Notes: generated from the sequence alone by a model not told the origin. A stretch of 55,764 nt of DNA from a bacterium (GCA_024226515.1 JAAELQ010000248.1:1-55764); one strand, 5' to 3'. Counted from the stretch's first letter, positions 43,840-52,925 are shown. Numbers and translations: made by a program.

Positions 43840-44858
43840 TGCGACTGCCCCGTTTCCTCTATCGAGTCCCGACGAGCCTCGACGAGGCGGCGAAGATCCT
43901 GGCCGGCGAGGGCCCGCAGGCGATGCTGCTCGCCGGCGGCACCGACCTGCTACCGAATATGAAGCGTCGACAACAGGTCCCGCGCACGCTGGTCGCGCTA
44001 CGCGGCGTCGAGGAGCTGCGTCGCACGTCCAACGGCAAGGGCCTGCGGCTCGGCGCCGGGTTGACCCTGACCGACGTCGTGCGCTCCGACATCGCCCGCG
44101 AGGCGTACCCCGGGCTGTGGAAGGCCGCGGCGCAGGTCGCGACGCCCCACCTGCGCAACATGGCCACACTGGGCGGCAATCTGTGTCTCGACACGCGCTG
44201 CACGTACTACGACCAGAACTACGAGTGGCGCAAGGCGATCGGTTTCTGCATGAAGAAGGACGGCGAGACCTGCTGGGTTGCGCCGAGCAGCTCGCGCTGC
44301 CTGGCCGTCTCGTCGACCGACACGGCCCCGGCGTTGATCTCGCTCGGGGCGCGCGTGCGGCTGGTCGGTGCGGACGGCGAGCGCGAGGTCGCGGTCGCGG
44401 ACCTGTATCGCAACGACGGGATCGAGTACATCGCGCGCAAGCCGGGCGAGATCCTGGCCGAGGTGTTGCTCGACGACGCGGACGGCTGGCGCAGCACGTA
44501 CTGGAAGTTACGGCGGCGCGGAGCGTTCGACTTCCCCGTCCTGTCCGTCGCGGCCGCGCTGAAGCTCGCCGCTGACGGAACCGTGCAGCAGGCACGCGTC
44601 GTCCTCGGCGCGGTCGCTTCGCAGCCGATGCTCTCGGCCGACGCCGCGGAGCGCCTGGTCGGAGACAAGCTGACCGACGGGGCCATCGCGGATGCCGCGA
44701 GCGCCGCCATCAAGCTGGCCAAGCCGATGGACAACACCGACTTCACCCTGCACTGGCGGAAGCGTGTCGCCTCGGAGTTCGTCGGCTATGCCCTGCGCGA
44801 GCTGCGGGGCGACGACGTAACCGAGCTGCGCTCGCGCCTCTGCCGCACTTCTTTCTAG
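43836..44858 (+). CDS. hcrB: 4-hydroxybenzoyl-CoA reductase-like FAD/4Fe-4S (beta) subunit
   Basis: The 340-residue protein has the FAD-binding fold of CoxM/XdhB subunits (LLAGGTDLLPNMKRR, PHLRNMATLGGNLCLDTRC). It also has the extra loop with C122, C138, C146 and C155 (DTRC...GFC...ETC...SRC). That loop binds an additional 4Fe-4S cluster in 4-hydroxybenzoyl-CoA reductase, and these residue numbers agree with those I recall for Thauera HcrB. The enzyme would remove the 4-hydroxyl group to give benzoyl-CoA, using low-potential electrons. The end overlaps the convergent TPR gene by 4 bp. No CoA ligase or ring-reductase gene is present in the window. Confidence 0.85.
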   Translation: MMRLPRFLYRVPTSLDEAAKILAGEGPQAMLLAGGTDLLPNMKRRQQVPRTLVALRGVEELRRTSNGKGLRLGAGLTLTDVVRSDIAREAYPGLWKAAAQVATPHLRNMATLGGNLCLDTRCTYYDQNYEWRKAIGFCMKKDGETCWVAPSSSRCLAVSSTDTAPALISLGARVRLVGADGEREVAVADLYRNDGIEYIARKPGEILAEVLLDDADGWRSTYWKLRRRGAFDFPVLSVAAALKLAADGTVQQARVVLGAVASQPMLSADAAERLVGDKLTDGAIADAASAAIKLAKPMDNTDFTLHWRKRVASEFVGYALRELRGDDVTELRSRLCRTSF

Positions 44859-46456
44859 GAAGCCGGCGAAACCGCCGGGTGATCGTCGGGCCACGGCCGG
44901 CGGCACGGCCGACCGGCGCGGTAGGCGGCCAGGTTCTCTGCGAGACCCCGCGCCAGGTCGTCGCGTCCGGCCTTGCGCGCGGCATTCAGCGCGCGTTGCT
45001 GCAGGCCGCTCGCACGCTCGAAGTCGCCCGTCTCGGCCGCGGCCATCGCCAGCGCCTCGACGTGATCCAGCGATTTCTCGGCGTCGTAGAGTCGCTGCGC
45101 GACGCGTAGCGCGCGGCTCCCGTCGCGCAGGTCGGCCTGCGGAGCGGCGGCCAGCACGCGGGCCAGCGCGTGAGCCAGCGGTCGGTCGTGGGGCAGGACG
45201 CTCAGCCCCTCCTCGATGCGCTCGAGCGCGTCGCGATATCGATGCAGCCGCGCCAGAGCGAGGACCTCGCCCAACCGCGCCTGGGCGTCGGCCGGGGCCC
45301 CGTCCACCACGCGACGATACTCGGCCGCAGCCTCGTCGAAGCGCTGCATGCGGCGCAGCGCGTTGGCCAGATTGAAGCGCGAGCCGGCGGCGTCCGGGTC
45401 GAGCTCGAGCGCGGCGCGGTAGCGCTCGACGGCGGCGCGGTCGTCGCCGCGCCGGGCGGCGAGAATCCCCAGGTTCCGGTGAGCGACCGGGACTCCGGGA
45501 TCGAGGTCCAGCGCCCTGCGGAACGCGGCCTCGGCGCCCGAGACGTCGCCCAGTTTGACGAGCACCGCCCCCAGGTTCGTGTGCACCGTGGGCTCGTCGG
45601 GCTGCTCCCGCTCGGCGCGGCGGAACTCCTCGAGCGCCTCGTCGAACCGTCCATCCTGGAACAGCAACGTCCCCTGATTCACGTGGACGCGCCAGCCTCC
45701 CGCCCGCGCCCGGACCGCCTGCATCAGCGGATCGTCGAACGAAGCCGCTCCGTTACCGCGACGCTCGAGCGCGGCTGCGGCCCGCTCCGCGTCGCCCAGG
45801 CCGCGATAGGCCATGCCCAGCCCGTAATAGACCTCGGTCGCGGACGGCGCGAGCTGCAGGGCGCGCTCGAACAGCCGCGCGGCCGCCTCGTGGTCGCGGC
45901 GGGCCAGCTCGACGCGCCCGATGCCGATCAGCGCCGGCGCATGATCGGGGTTGCTTTGCAGCAACTCGCGATACAGCCGCTCGGCGCGCTCGTGCCGGTT
46001 CTGCTCGAACGCGACCGCCGCGAGGTGCAGGCGCGTGGCTGCGTTGTCCGGGTCGAGCCTCAGCGCCTCCTCGAAATCGGCGGCCGACTCGTCGAGTTGC
46101 CCCAGCACGCGCCGCAACTGTCCCACGTAGTACGGCCAGCGCGGGTCCTCGGGGGCCAGCGATCGCGCGTTGCCGTAGCACGCCAGCGCCGCCTCGTGAA
46201 ACGTGTGGGCGTGGTACAGCACGCCGAGCGCCCCGAGCTCGTCGGCCAGTCGCGGCCGATCGCCGTCCGGGTCGGCAAGAGACTCGTCCACGCCCGAACG
46301 CTGCCGCGCCAGCTCTTCGCTCACCGACGGCTCGAGTCCGGACAGATCCGGCGCCGGAATCTCGACCAACGTGGGACCTGCCGGCCCCGAGCACGCGCAG
46401 ACGAGGAGGGCGAACCAGGCGATCGCCGCGGCGGCGCGCGAGCGATCAGTCCGCAC
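44855..46456 (-). CDS. large TPR-repeat lipoprotein
   Basis: The 533-residue protein starts with a signal and lipobox (FALLVCACSG) and holds about ten TPR units, for example DESAADFEEALRLDPDNAATRLHLAAVAFEQNRHERAERLYRELLQSNPDHAPA and DVSGAEAAFRRALDLDPGVPVAHRNLGILAARRGDDRAAVERYRAALELDPDAAGSRFNLANALRRMQRFDEAAAEYRR. Its ATG lies inside the end of the ASPIC/UnbV gene (11-bp overlap). This FG-GAP-ASPIC plus TPR pairing recurs in large-genome diderms, as I recall, where the two are thought to work at the surface; the role is unknown. Confidence 0.87.
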   Translation of the reverse strand: MRTDRSRAAAAIAWFALLVCACSGPAGPTLVEIPAPDLSGLEPSVSEELARQRSGVDESLADPDGDRPRLADELGALGVLYHAHTFHEAALACYGNARSLAPEDPRWPYYVGQLRRVLGQLDESAADFEEALRLDPDNAATRLHLAAVAFEQNRHERAERLYRELLQSNPDHAPALIGIGRVELARRDHEAAARLFERALQLAPSATEVYYGLGMAYRGLGDAERAAAALERRGNGAASFDDPLMQAVRARAGGWRVHVNQGTLLFQDGRFDEALEEFRRAEREQPDEPTVHTNLGAVLVKLGDVSGAEAAFRRALDLDPGVPVAHRNLGILAARRGDDRAAVERYRAALELDPDAAGSRFNLANALRRMQRFDEAAAEYRRVVDGAPADAQARLGEVLALARLHRYRDALERIEEGLSVLPHDRPLAHALARVLAAAPQADLRDGSRALRVAQRLYDAEKSLDHVEALAMAAAETGDFERASGLQQRALNAARKAGRDDLARGLAENLAAYRAGRPCRRPWPDDHPAVSPAS

Positions 46457-48194
46457 TGCGTCCCTCGCCGCGCCGGAGCGTCGTGTACTCCCCCATCGGC
46501 GGGGCGTCCCACGTCTCGTCCCCCCCGTCGAGCCAATGCACGCGCAACGCGGCGACCGGCGCGCGACCCCGGAGGCCCACCAGCACGCGCGGATCGTTGG
46601 ACGAGCAATAACTGGCCGCCGCCCGGACGCGCCTCCAGATCGTCGAGCCGTCCTCCAGCAGCAGCTCGACCCGGGCGTCGATCGCGTCGCGCCGCCCGTC
46701 GCGCCCCAGCACGCGCAGGCCGATCCACGGACTGTCCTGGCCCACCCGGTTCAGCAGCAGGCGTGACGGCGCGTTGTTGTTCAGCACGAGCAGGTCCACG
46801 TCGCCGTCGTTGTCCACGTCGCCGAATGCCGCCCCGCGGCTGACCTCGGACGTCTCGAAGGCGGCGCCGGCCGAGGCGGTCACCTCCTCGAACGTCCCGT
46901 CCCCGCGATTGCGGAAGATCTGGTTCTTCTGGTGCAGCGGAAACGGATCTCCGGCCCGTGCCAGCTCGGGCTGTGTCCTGACCGCGCCGTTGGCGACGAT
47001 CAGATCCAGCCAACCGTCGTTGTCGTAATCCGCGAACGCGGTGCCGAACCCGGTGTATGGCCGGCTCGCGGTCGCCACCGCGGTCGCGAGCGACAGGTCC
47101 TCGAACAGGCCGGTCCCGTCGTTGAGATACAGCGTGTTCGTCTCGTCGGTCAGGTGCGTCATGAACAAGTCTTCGTCGCCGTCGCCGTCGAAGTCCGCGG
47201 CGTCGATCCCCATGCTGCCCTCGGCCCGGCCGTCCGCGTTCAGCGCGCAACCGGCAATCAGCGCCCGATCCTCGAACCGACCGCCCCCCCGGTTGAGCCA
47301 TAGCTGATTCGGGTTCCCGTCGTTGGCGACATATATATCGATGCGTCCGTCGCGATCGAAGTCACCGGACACCACACCGAGCCCCGCGCCGTACCTGCCG
47401 GCGATCCCGGCGGCCGCGGTCACGTCCTCGAAGGTCCCGTCCCCCCGGTTGTGCAACAGACGGTCCGGCAGCGGCGCGAAATTGTCGGGAATGCAGTAGT
47501 CCAGCGCGCTCGTCGGCGAGTAGCACGGCTTGTGATTGGCCAGCGTGTAGTTGACGTAGTTGACCACGAACAGGTCGAGCGCGCCGTCGCCGTCGTAGTC
47601 GAGAAAAGCGGCGCTGGTGCTCCAGCGTGGGTCACCCGCGTTCGCGGCGTCGGTCACGTCGGTGAAGCCGCCGTCGCCGTCGTTGCGCCAGAGGCGATTC
47701 TCGGCGTAGTTGGTGACGTAGAGGTCCGGATCGCCGTCGCCGTCGTAGTCGCCGATGGCCGCGCCCATCCCGTAGCCCGTGCCGTCGATTCCCGATCCGG
47801 CCGTCGCGTCCACGAAGGCGAGCGTGCCCGTCTCGGACAGCTCGTTGCGGAACAACCGGTCGTTGAGCGGCTGCATGCGCCGCCCGATTCGAGCCGCATC
47901 CGGATCGAGCGCCGGATCGAAGCGTCCTCCCTGGACGATGAACGCGTCGAGATCTCCGTCGCCGTCGTAGTCGAACAGCGCCCCTCCCGGCCCGAGGATC
48001 TCCGCAAGGTGGAACTCACCGGACATGCCGTTGAAGTAGAAGAAATCGAGACCGACCTGGTCGGTGCGGTCGACGAACGGTCCCGCCGCGGACTGCGCAG
48101 GCGTGCCTCCGCTCGCCGGGCCCGGAGTTTCGCCGGAACAGGCGAAGAGCGGCAGCAGCGCGAGAATCGCCACGGCTGTTTTTACGGCGTTCAT
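46446..48194 (-). CDS. CRTAC1-like lipoprotein with FG-GAP repeats and ASPIC/UnbV domain
   Basis: The 582-residue protein has a lipobox (ALLPLFACSG), then FG-GAP/VCBS repeats (LFDYDGDGDLDAFIVQ; IGDYDGDGDPDLYVTN; FLDYDGDGALDLFVVN; SGDFDRDGRIDIYVAN; AADFDGDGDEDLFMTH; FADYDNDGWLDLIVAN; FGDVDNDGDVDLLVLN) forming a likely calcium-bound propeller, and a C-terminal ASPIC/UnbV domain (WIGLRVLGRDGRRDAIDARVELLLEDG, AASYCSSNDPRVLVGLRGRAPVAALRVHWLDG). It is translationally linked to the downstream TPR lipoprotein. Confidence 0.92.
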   Translation of the reverse strand: MNAVKTAVAILALLPLFACSGETPGPASGGTPAQSAAGPFVDRTDQVGLDFFYFNGMSGEFHLAEILGPGGALFDYDGDGDLDAFIVQGGRFDPALDPDAARIGRRMQPLNDRLFRNELSETGTLAFVDATAGSGIDGTGYGMGAAIGDYDGDGDPDLYVTNYAENRLWRNDGDGGFTDVTDAANAGDPRWSTSAAFLDYDGDGALDLFVVNYVNYTLANHKPCYSPTSALDYCIPDNFAPLPDRLLHNRGDGTFEDVTAAAGIAGRYGAGLGVVSGDFDRDGRIDIYVANDGNPNQLWLNRGGGRFEDRALIAGCALNADGRAEGSMGIDAADFDGDGDEDLFMTHLTDETNTLYLNDGTGLFEDLSLATAVATASRPYTGFGTAFADYDNDGWLDLIVANGAVRTQPELARAGDPFPLHQKNQIFRNRGDGTFEEVTASAGAAFETSEVSRGAAFGDVDNDGDVDLLVLNNNAPSRLLLNRVGQDSPWIGLRVLGRDGRRDAIDARVELLLEDGSTIWRRVRAAASYCSSNDPRVLVGLRGRAPVAALRVHWLDGGDETWDAPPMGEYTTLRRGEGRSAD

Positions 48195-48702
48195 GAAAGG
48201 ACGGCGATTCTAGCCCGGACCCTGCGTCGCGGCACGTCTCGCCGCACGAGTCGGTGTTGGCGCCCCCGGAGTCGCGTCGCCGAATGAGGGCTCTGCACGA
48301 GCCCCTGCACAACCGAAAGAAAGACAAGGAGTTTATGGATAGTAGCGAGTCCCGGGACCGCAAATTTCGCCTTGACCGGCGCCCAGTTCCCGGTACATTC
48401 AGGTAGCGCTGGACGATCCCGTGACCAGGCAGGTACGGGAGATCCGGTAGAAGTAGAAGATTTGTAAGTAATTTTTGGTCTTGACTCTGGCGCCGCGAGC
48501 GTGGTTCCATGGGTCGGCACGGGGGGGATTCGAGTCATTCGCGGTTTCTGGATATCAGCACAAGAACGACCGTTCGCGACCAGTTCGCGAATCGGCGCCG
48601 CGAATCGCCCACCCCAGGCTCTTTTCATTTCGGTCACAAGGTTTTTGGGACATCATCCGGTTCAATAGAGAACCGGATACTTATGTAAGGGGGAAGAATC
48701 GC
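48195..48702. other. long intergenic region with candidate promoter and 5' UTR
   Basis: No gene is recognised in these 508 bases between divergent genes. On the plus strand TTGACC-N16-TACATT (48372-48399) is a reasonable promoter for the P-domain protein and would give a leader of about 300 nt. A second TTGACT is at 48481 with a poor -10. A stem-loop sits directly before the ribosome site (next entry). Confidence 0.4.
48655..48678 (+). promoter_or_regulatory. 5' UTR hairpin before the P-domain protein
   Basis: A perfect 9-bp stem (atccggttc / gaaccggat) with a 6-nt loop ends eight bases before the AAGGGGGAAG Shine-Dalgarno. Such a hairpin could stabilise the mRNA 5' end or gate translation (inference). 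Confidence 0.5.
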
Positions 48703-50370
48703 ATGTCGAGTAAGATCCGCGGATCGCTCTGTATGCTCGCCCTGTCGGTGCTCTTGGTGGCTCCTGCCATGGCGGAAGATGTTTCCGTCGAGTTCTACGA
48801 CAGTGTTGGCAACCTTCTCACCGGCCTGGACGTTTCGGCGTTCACGGACACGGCCTCTCAAAAGGCCGAGGCTAACGCGCACTCGGACGGTACGTACGAG
48901 TTTGCCGTGCAGCCTGGTGATAAGGTCACGTTCTACGCTAACGACCAGATTGGCAAGTACAACCCGCACACGGTTATCCTGCCGATCGACCTCGCCCCGA
49001 CCGTCCAGGTCACGCTGTTCCAGCAGGGCGGACAGAACCTGTGCGCCAACGGCGCGGCCGCGAACTTGGGCGATCTCGTCGCTGGTGATTCCACCGGTGC
49101 CGGTTCCGACCCGAACGTCACGGGTGGGTTCTGCGGAACGTCCATCACCGCGGGCGGCGACGCCCTCTGGTATGACCTGACCCTGGCTGCCGACACGCTG
49201 GTCAGCGTTTCGACCTGCAACGACGGCAACCCGGCCACGGGCTCGGCCCAGTTCGACACGAAGATCTCGGTCTTCTGCCAGGACTGCGACAGCGCCGACT
49301 TCGTGTGTGTCGACGGTAACGATGACGGCGCCGGTTGCGCCGACTTCACCTCGTCGATCACGTTCTGCGGTCGTGCCGATTCCACGTACCACATCCTCGT
49401 GCACGGCTTCCTCGGAAGCGCCGGTGCGTTCGAGCTCGCCATCACCGACGCCGGTCCTTGCACCGCCGACGAGACGTGCGCGCCGATCATCCCGCCGCCG
49501 CCGACGGGCGCCTGCTGCTTCGACAACTGCGACGCGCTGACCGCTGCCGGTGCCACGAACGAAGTTCTGGCCATCTGCGGTGAGTTCGATTGCCAGGTCC
49601 TCGAAGCCGAGGCTTGCATGGCCGCTGGTGGTGCGTACCAGGGTGACGACATTCCGTGCGTCGTCCTGTCCGACACCTCCGTGTCCTTCAGCAGCTCCCC
49701 GGCGCTGCCGATTCCGGACAACGACGCTGCTGGCGCCCGCGACGAGATCGTCGTCGCCGGTAACGGTGGATTCGTTGGCGATCTGGACGTCGATCTCGTC
49801 CTGACGCACACCTGGATCGGTGACCTCTCCGCGATCGTGTCCAACAAGGGCACGGGCACGGAAGTGGCTCTGTGGAGCCGCAACTGCGGTTCCTCGAACC
49901 TCCTCGACATCCTCGCGGACGACGAAGGCACTCAGACCTTCTGCGGCCCGGGTGGTGGTGCGACGACCGGTTCGATTCCGCCGGCTCTGACCAACGGCTT
50001 CACGGCCTTCCTGTCCGACTTCGACGGCGAAGCGATTGACGGCACGTGGTCGCTGAACGTCGACGACAACTTCACCGCCGACACGGGTGAGATCACCTTC
50101 TGGTCGCTGATCTTCCGCGAAGGCACGCCGGTCTGCCCGACCGAGTGCGCGCCTGTCGTTCCGCCGGACACCGGCGGTGGCGACGAGGACGAGGACAGCG
50201 ACAGCGGCGACAGTGGCGACGCTGGTCCGGAAGCCTTCATTGCTTCCGGTCGTGACAACGCGGCCGGTGCCGAGGGTCTCTTGAACCTCGACGCCGCGAC
50301 CGACGCGTCCGACACCAACAACTCGCACCGTGCTCGCACGGGTCGTTCGGTTGGTAAGCACTCGCGCTAA
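48703..50370 (+). CDS. secreted protein with proprotein-convertase P domain
   Basis: ATG 48703 follows AAGGGGGAAG and gives 555 residues. The signal peptide is SSKIRGSLCMLALSVLLVAPAMA. The mature part has a beta domain (about 30-100), a Cys-rich region (LWYDLTLAADTLVSVSTCNDG, ...STYHILVHGFLGS) like extracellular PPC-type domains, a Cys knot-like stretch beginning TGACCFDNC, and a P/Homo-B domain (FVGDLDVDLVLTHTWIGDLSAIVSNKGTGT to ITFWSLIF). An acidic DEDEDSDSGDSGD tail follows. No protease domain is fused. The gene uses GGT and GCT codons more than its neighbours, has a long leader and two strong terminators, which together suggest an abundant exported protein. The function is unknown; P domains bind calcium and stabilise or target secreted proteins. 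Confidence 0.85.
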   Translation: MSSKIRGSLCMLALSVLLVAPAMAEDVSVEFYDSVGNLLTGLDVSAFTDTASQKAEANAHSDGTYEFAVQPGDKVTFYANDQIGKYNPHTVILPIDLAPTVQVTLFQQGGQNLCANGAAANLGDLVAGDSTGAGSDPNVTGGFCGTSITAGGDALWYDLTLAADTLVSVSTCNDGNPATGSAQFDTKISVFCQDCDSADFVCVDGNDDGAGCADFTSSITFCGRADSTYHILVHGFLGSAGAFELAITDAGPCTADETCAPIIPPPPTGACCFDNCDALTAAGATNEVLAICGEFDCQVLEAEACMAAGGAYQGDDIPCVVLSDTSVSFSSSPALPIPDNDAAGARDEIVVAGNGGFVGDLDVDLVLTHTWIGDLSAIVSNKGTGTEVALWSRNCGSSNLLDILADDEGTQTFCGPGGGATTGSIPPALTNGFTAFLSDFDGEAIDGTWSLNVDDNFTADTGEITFWSLIFREGTPVCPTECAPVVPPDTGGGDEDEDSDSGDSGDAGPEAFIASGRDNAAGAEGLLNLDAATDASDTNNSHRARTGRSVGKHSR

Positions 50371-50380
50371 GTGAGTAACC

Positions 50381-50454
50381 GTGCAACGGGCTTCGGCCCG
50401 TTGCACGGATGCATCGATTGCTACGGCGGGTTCTTCGGAACCCGCCGTTTTTTT
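50381..50454 (+). terminator. tandem UUCG-loop terminators
   Basis: Two perfect 11-bp stems, each closed by a UUCG tetraloop: GTGCAACGGGC...GCCCGTTGCAC (50381-50406) and ACGGCGGGTTC...GAACCCGCCGT (50423-50448). The second runs into seven T (50448-50454), a clear intrinsic terminator. The first lacks a T-tract and may protect the mRNA 3' end. Confidence 0.92.
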
Positions 50455-50471
50455 ATCTGCGATCCACTACA

Positions 50472-51512
50472 ATGCCGGTGATGTCGACAGAACGCTGGGC
50501 CATCGGTCTCTCCGCCGCGGCGCTGCTGGCGATCACGCTGGTCGTTGCGACCGGCGATGCCGCCGGACGGACGAGTCCCGGGATCGCGGCGCCGGCCTAC
50601 GGGCAGGCGTTCTGGGACCACTGGGGCGACGGCCGGGCCGAGCTTGCGGGCTACGCGCTGACGCTTCCCCGGTACGGCGAGCCGCGCAAGGGAACGGCGG
50701 TGACGATCTTCGTGACCGAGACCTTCTCCAGGTCGGACCGGGTGAAGGCGGAGCGTCCCGGCCGCCCGAAGTCGGACACGTTCCCCGTCCTGAAGCTGAA
50801 CCTGATCCAGGATTTCCCCACCGGGGTCTACGACTACAACCTGATGACCAGCGTCTTCGTCGCGCTCGACGATCCGCGGGGGGACCGCCGAGGCCGGCCG
50901 ACCAAGGTCTCGTTCTCGTCGCAGGAATGGTGCGGTCACGTATGGGCCCAGGCGACGTTCGACGGAGCCGTGCGCTACGAGGCTCACAGCTACTTCGACG
51001 GCGAGGCCGACGAGAGCGCACGCCTCGACCCTGCGGGTCCCGGGCTGGCCGAGGACGGGCTGCTGCACTGGGCGCGCGGTCTCGCGGCGCCGCGGCTCGA
51101 GCCCGGAGATTCGATCGAGGTTCCGCTGCTGCGCTCGCTGGAACGCTCGCGTCTCGATCACGTGCCCCCCGCCTGGGACCGGGCCCGGCTGAGCCTGCAG
51201 CGGCACGAGGGCAAGATCCGCGTTCCCGCCGGTGAGTTCGAGGTTTTCGTGGCCCAGGCCGAGATCGCGGCCGCGTCGTCCTCGGCGACGTATCCGCCGG
51301 AATCCGGCCGCCGTCGTCTGGCGGCGCGCACGTGGACCTTCTACGTCGAGCAGGCCCCCCCGAACCGGATCGTCCGCTGGACTCGCGACGACGGGATGTC
51401 CGCGGAGCTACTGGCCAGCGAGAGGCTCGCCTACTGGGCCCTCAACGGCCCCGGGCTCGAGAAGACGCTCACCTCCCTCGGGCTGCGCCCGCGCCCGGGA
51501 CGAACGCCCTAG
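50472..51512 (+). CDS. exported protein of unknown function
   Basis: ATG 50472, or ATG 50481 three codons later, gives about 346 residues with an N-terminal membrane/signal segment (WAIGLSAAALLAITLVVATGDA). The body is beta-rich: AFWDHWGDGRAELAGYALTLPRYG, TAVTIFVTETFSRSDRVKAE, the VSFSSQEWCGHVWAQATFDG block, and near the end GKIRVPAGEFEVFVAQAEI with TWTFYVEQAPPNRIVRWTRDDG. The last part is like DUF3108-type periplasmic proteins but I do not claim the family. No Shine-Dalgarno precedes either ATG. A -10-like TACAAT (50468-50473) suggests a leaderless message starting at 50481. Confidence 0.7.
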   Translation: MPVMSTERWAIGLSAAALLAITLVVATGDAAGRTSPGIAAPAYGQAFWDHWGDGRAELAGYALTLPRYGEPRKGTAVTIFVTETFSRSDRVKAERPGRPKSDTFPVLKLNLIQDFPTGVYDYNLMTSVFVALDDPRGDRRGRPTKVSFSSQEWCGHVWAQATFDGAVRYEAHSYFDGEADESARLDPAGPGLAEDGLLHWARGLAAPRLEPGDSIEVPLLRSLERSRLDHVPPAWDRARLSLQRHEGKIRVPAGEFEVFVAQAEIAAASSSATYPPESGRRRLAARTWTFYVEQAPPNRIVRWTRDDGMSAELLASERLAYWALNGPGLEKTLTSLGLRPRPGRTP

Positions 51513-51608
51513 GCCCCCCTCACCCTCGCGCCGGACGGAGGCTCCGCCGTCCGCTTGCCTCCGGCTCGCGGCGGACCCTAGATTCACGCCGTACGGAGGA
51601 ATATCCAT

Positions 51609-52850
51609 ATGGGAATCACGGGCCACCGCCCCAGCTCCGAGCGCGGAGCGTTCATCGTCGACCGAAGAGGGAACATCCTGGGCTTCGACCAGGAGATGGA
51701 GAACCTGACCGGCTGGCCGGCCGTGGACGTCGTCGGACGCCACAAGAGCCTCGGGGCCTCCCCCTCCGTGGAGGACGCTCCGGGCGCGACGGCGGGGCTA
51801 CCGCTGTACGACGGGGAGATCGCCCCGGTGCAGGAGGCGCGAAACGTCGACCTGACGCTGCACGCCCGCGACGGCCGCAGCCTCGAGGTCACGGCCGTGG
51901 CCGACCCGCTGCCGGGCCCCGGCGACCGGATCCGCGTGCGCATGCTGCACGTGCTGGCGCGCTCCGCACCGGGCGCCGTGCGCGACGTGCAAGACAAGCA
52001 CGACCCGCTGACCGGCCTTCCCACGGCCGACGTGTTCGCGGCGCAGCTCGGCCGCGCGTTCCGCAGCGCCGAGCTCTCGGCGCAACCGCTCGCCGTGGTC
52101 CTGGTCGACATCGATCACCTGAGAGAGATCAACGACCGCGCCGGGCACGGCTGCGGCGACGAGATCCTGCACCGTCTGGCGGGCATCCTGCGCGTCGCCG
52201 CTCCGGAGAACAGCTCGATCGCCCGACTGGGCGACGACGACTTCGCCATTCTTCTGCCGCGCGCGGGGCGCGGCGAGGCGCGACAGCTGGCCGCCGGCCT
52301 GCGCTCCACGGTCGAACGCTATCGCTTCTGCTCGACCGAGGACGGTGTCGCGCGCAAGGTGACGCTGAGCCTCGGCGCCGCGTCGTACCCCGCCGATGCC
52401 GAGAAGCCGGCCGATCTGATGGACCGCGCGCGCGACGCACTCGACGAGGCACGCACGATGGGACGCAACCGCGTGTGGTGCTACGTGCGACGGCCTCGCG
52501 TCCCGGTCGAGGTGCCGGTGTTCTTCGACGGAGCGGATTCGCTCTTCGTCGGCTACACGCGGGACCTGTCTCCCAGCGGTATCTTCGTCCAGACCGCCAT
52601 GCCGATGGATATCGGCATGCGCTGCGCCCTGGCCTTCCCGCTGCCCGGTAAGGGCAACAAGGTTCACGTCATCGCCCGCGTGGTGCGAACGGTGCCCTCG
52701 GATCACGAGGGAGCCGAGATCCGCATCCCCGGGATGGGCGTGGAGTTCGAGCGTTTCAGTGGAACGGGCGACCGGAGGGCCGTCGAGTCCTTCCTGCACA
52801 CCCGCGAGTCCACGACGCTGCGTCCCGAGAACGGGATGCTCTCTACCTAG
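51609..52850 (+). CDS. PAS-GGDEF-PilZ signalling protein
   Basis: ATG 51609 after GGAGGA gives 413 residues. A PAS-like sensor (GAFIVDRRGNILGFDQEMENLTGWP..., about 12-125) precedes a diguanylate cyclase domain (HDPLTGLPTADVFAAQL, VVLVDIDHLREINDRAGHGCGDEIL, then RLGDDDFAILLPRAG). The signature is GDDDF, not GG(D/E)EF. A PilZ domain (RPRVPVEVPVFFDG, GYTRDLSPSGIFVQTAMPMDIGM) forms the C-terminus, although the upstream RxxxR arginines are only partly matched (RRPRVPVE). It would link c-di-GMP making or sensing to a PAS signal; the altered active site leaves cyclase activity open. Confidence 0.87.
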   Translation: MGITGHRPSSERGAFIVDRRGNILGFDQEMENLTGWPAVDVVGRHKSLGASPSVEDAPGATAGLPLYDGEIAPVQEARNVDLTLHARDGRSLEVTAVADPLPGPGDRIRVRMLHVLARSAPGAVRDVQDKHDPLTGLPTADVFAAQLGRAFRSAELSAQPLAVVLVDIDHLREINDRAGHGCGDEILHRLAGILRVAAPENSSIARLGDDDFAILLPRAGRGEARQLAAGLRSTVERYRFCSTEDGVARKVTLSLGAASYPADAEKPADLMDRARDALDEARTMGRNRVWCYVRRPRVPVEVPVFFDGADSLFVGYTRDLSPSGIFVQTAMPMDIGMRCALAFPLPGKGNKVHVIARVVRTVPSDHEGAEIRIPGMGVEFERFSGTGDRRAVESFLHTRESTTLRPENGMLST

Positions 52851-52882
52851 TCGGCAAAGCCCGCAAGGGAACGACCGAACCC

Positions 52883-52925
52883 GGCCCCGCGGTGTTTACC
52901 CCCCTAACGCCGCGGGGCCATTTTT
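52883..52925 (+). terminator. intrinsic terminator after the GGDEF-PilZ gene
   Basis: A 10-bp stem, GGCCCCGCGG (52883-52892) with CCGCGGGGCC (52910-52919), around a 17-nt loop is followed by ATTTTT. It lies 33 bases after the stop codon. Confidence 0.9.
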
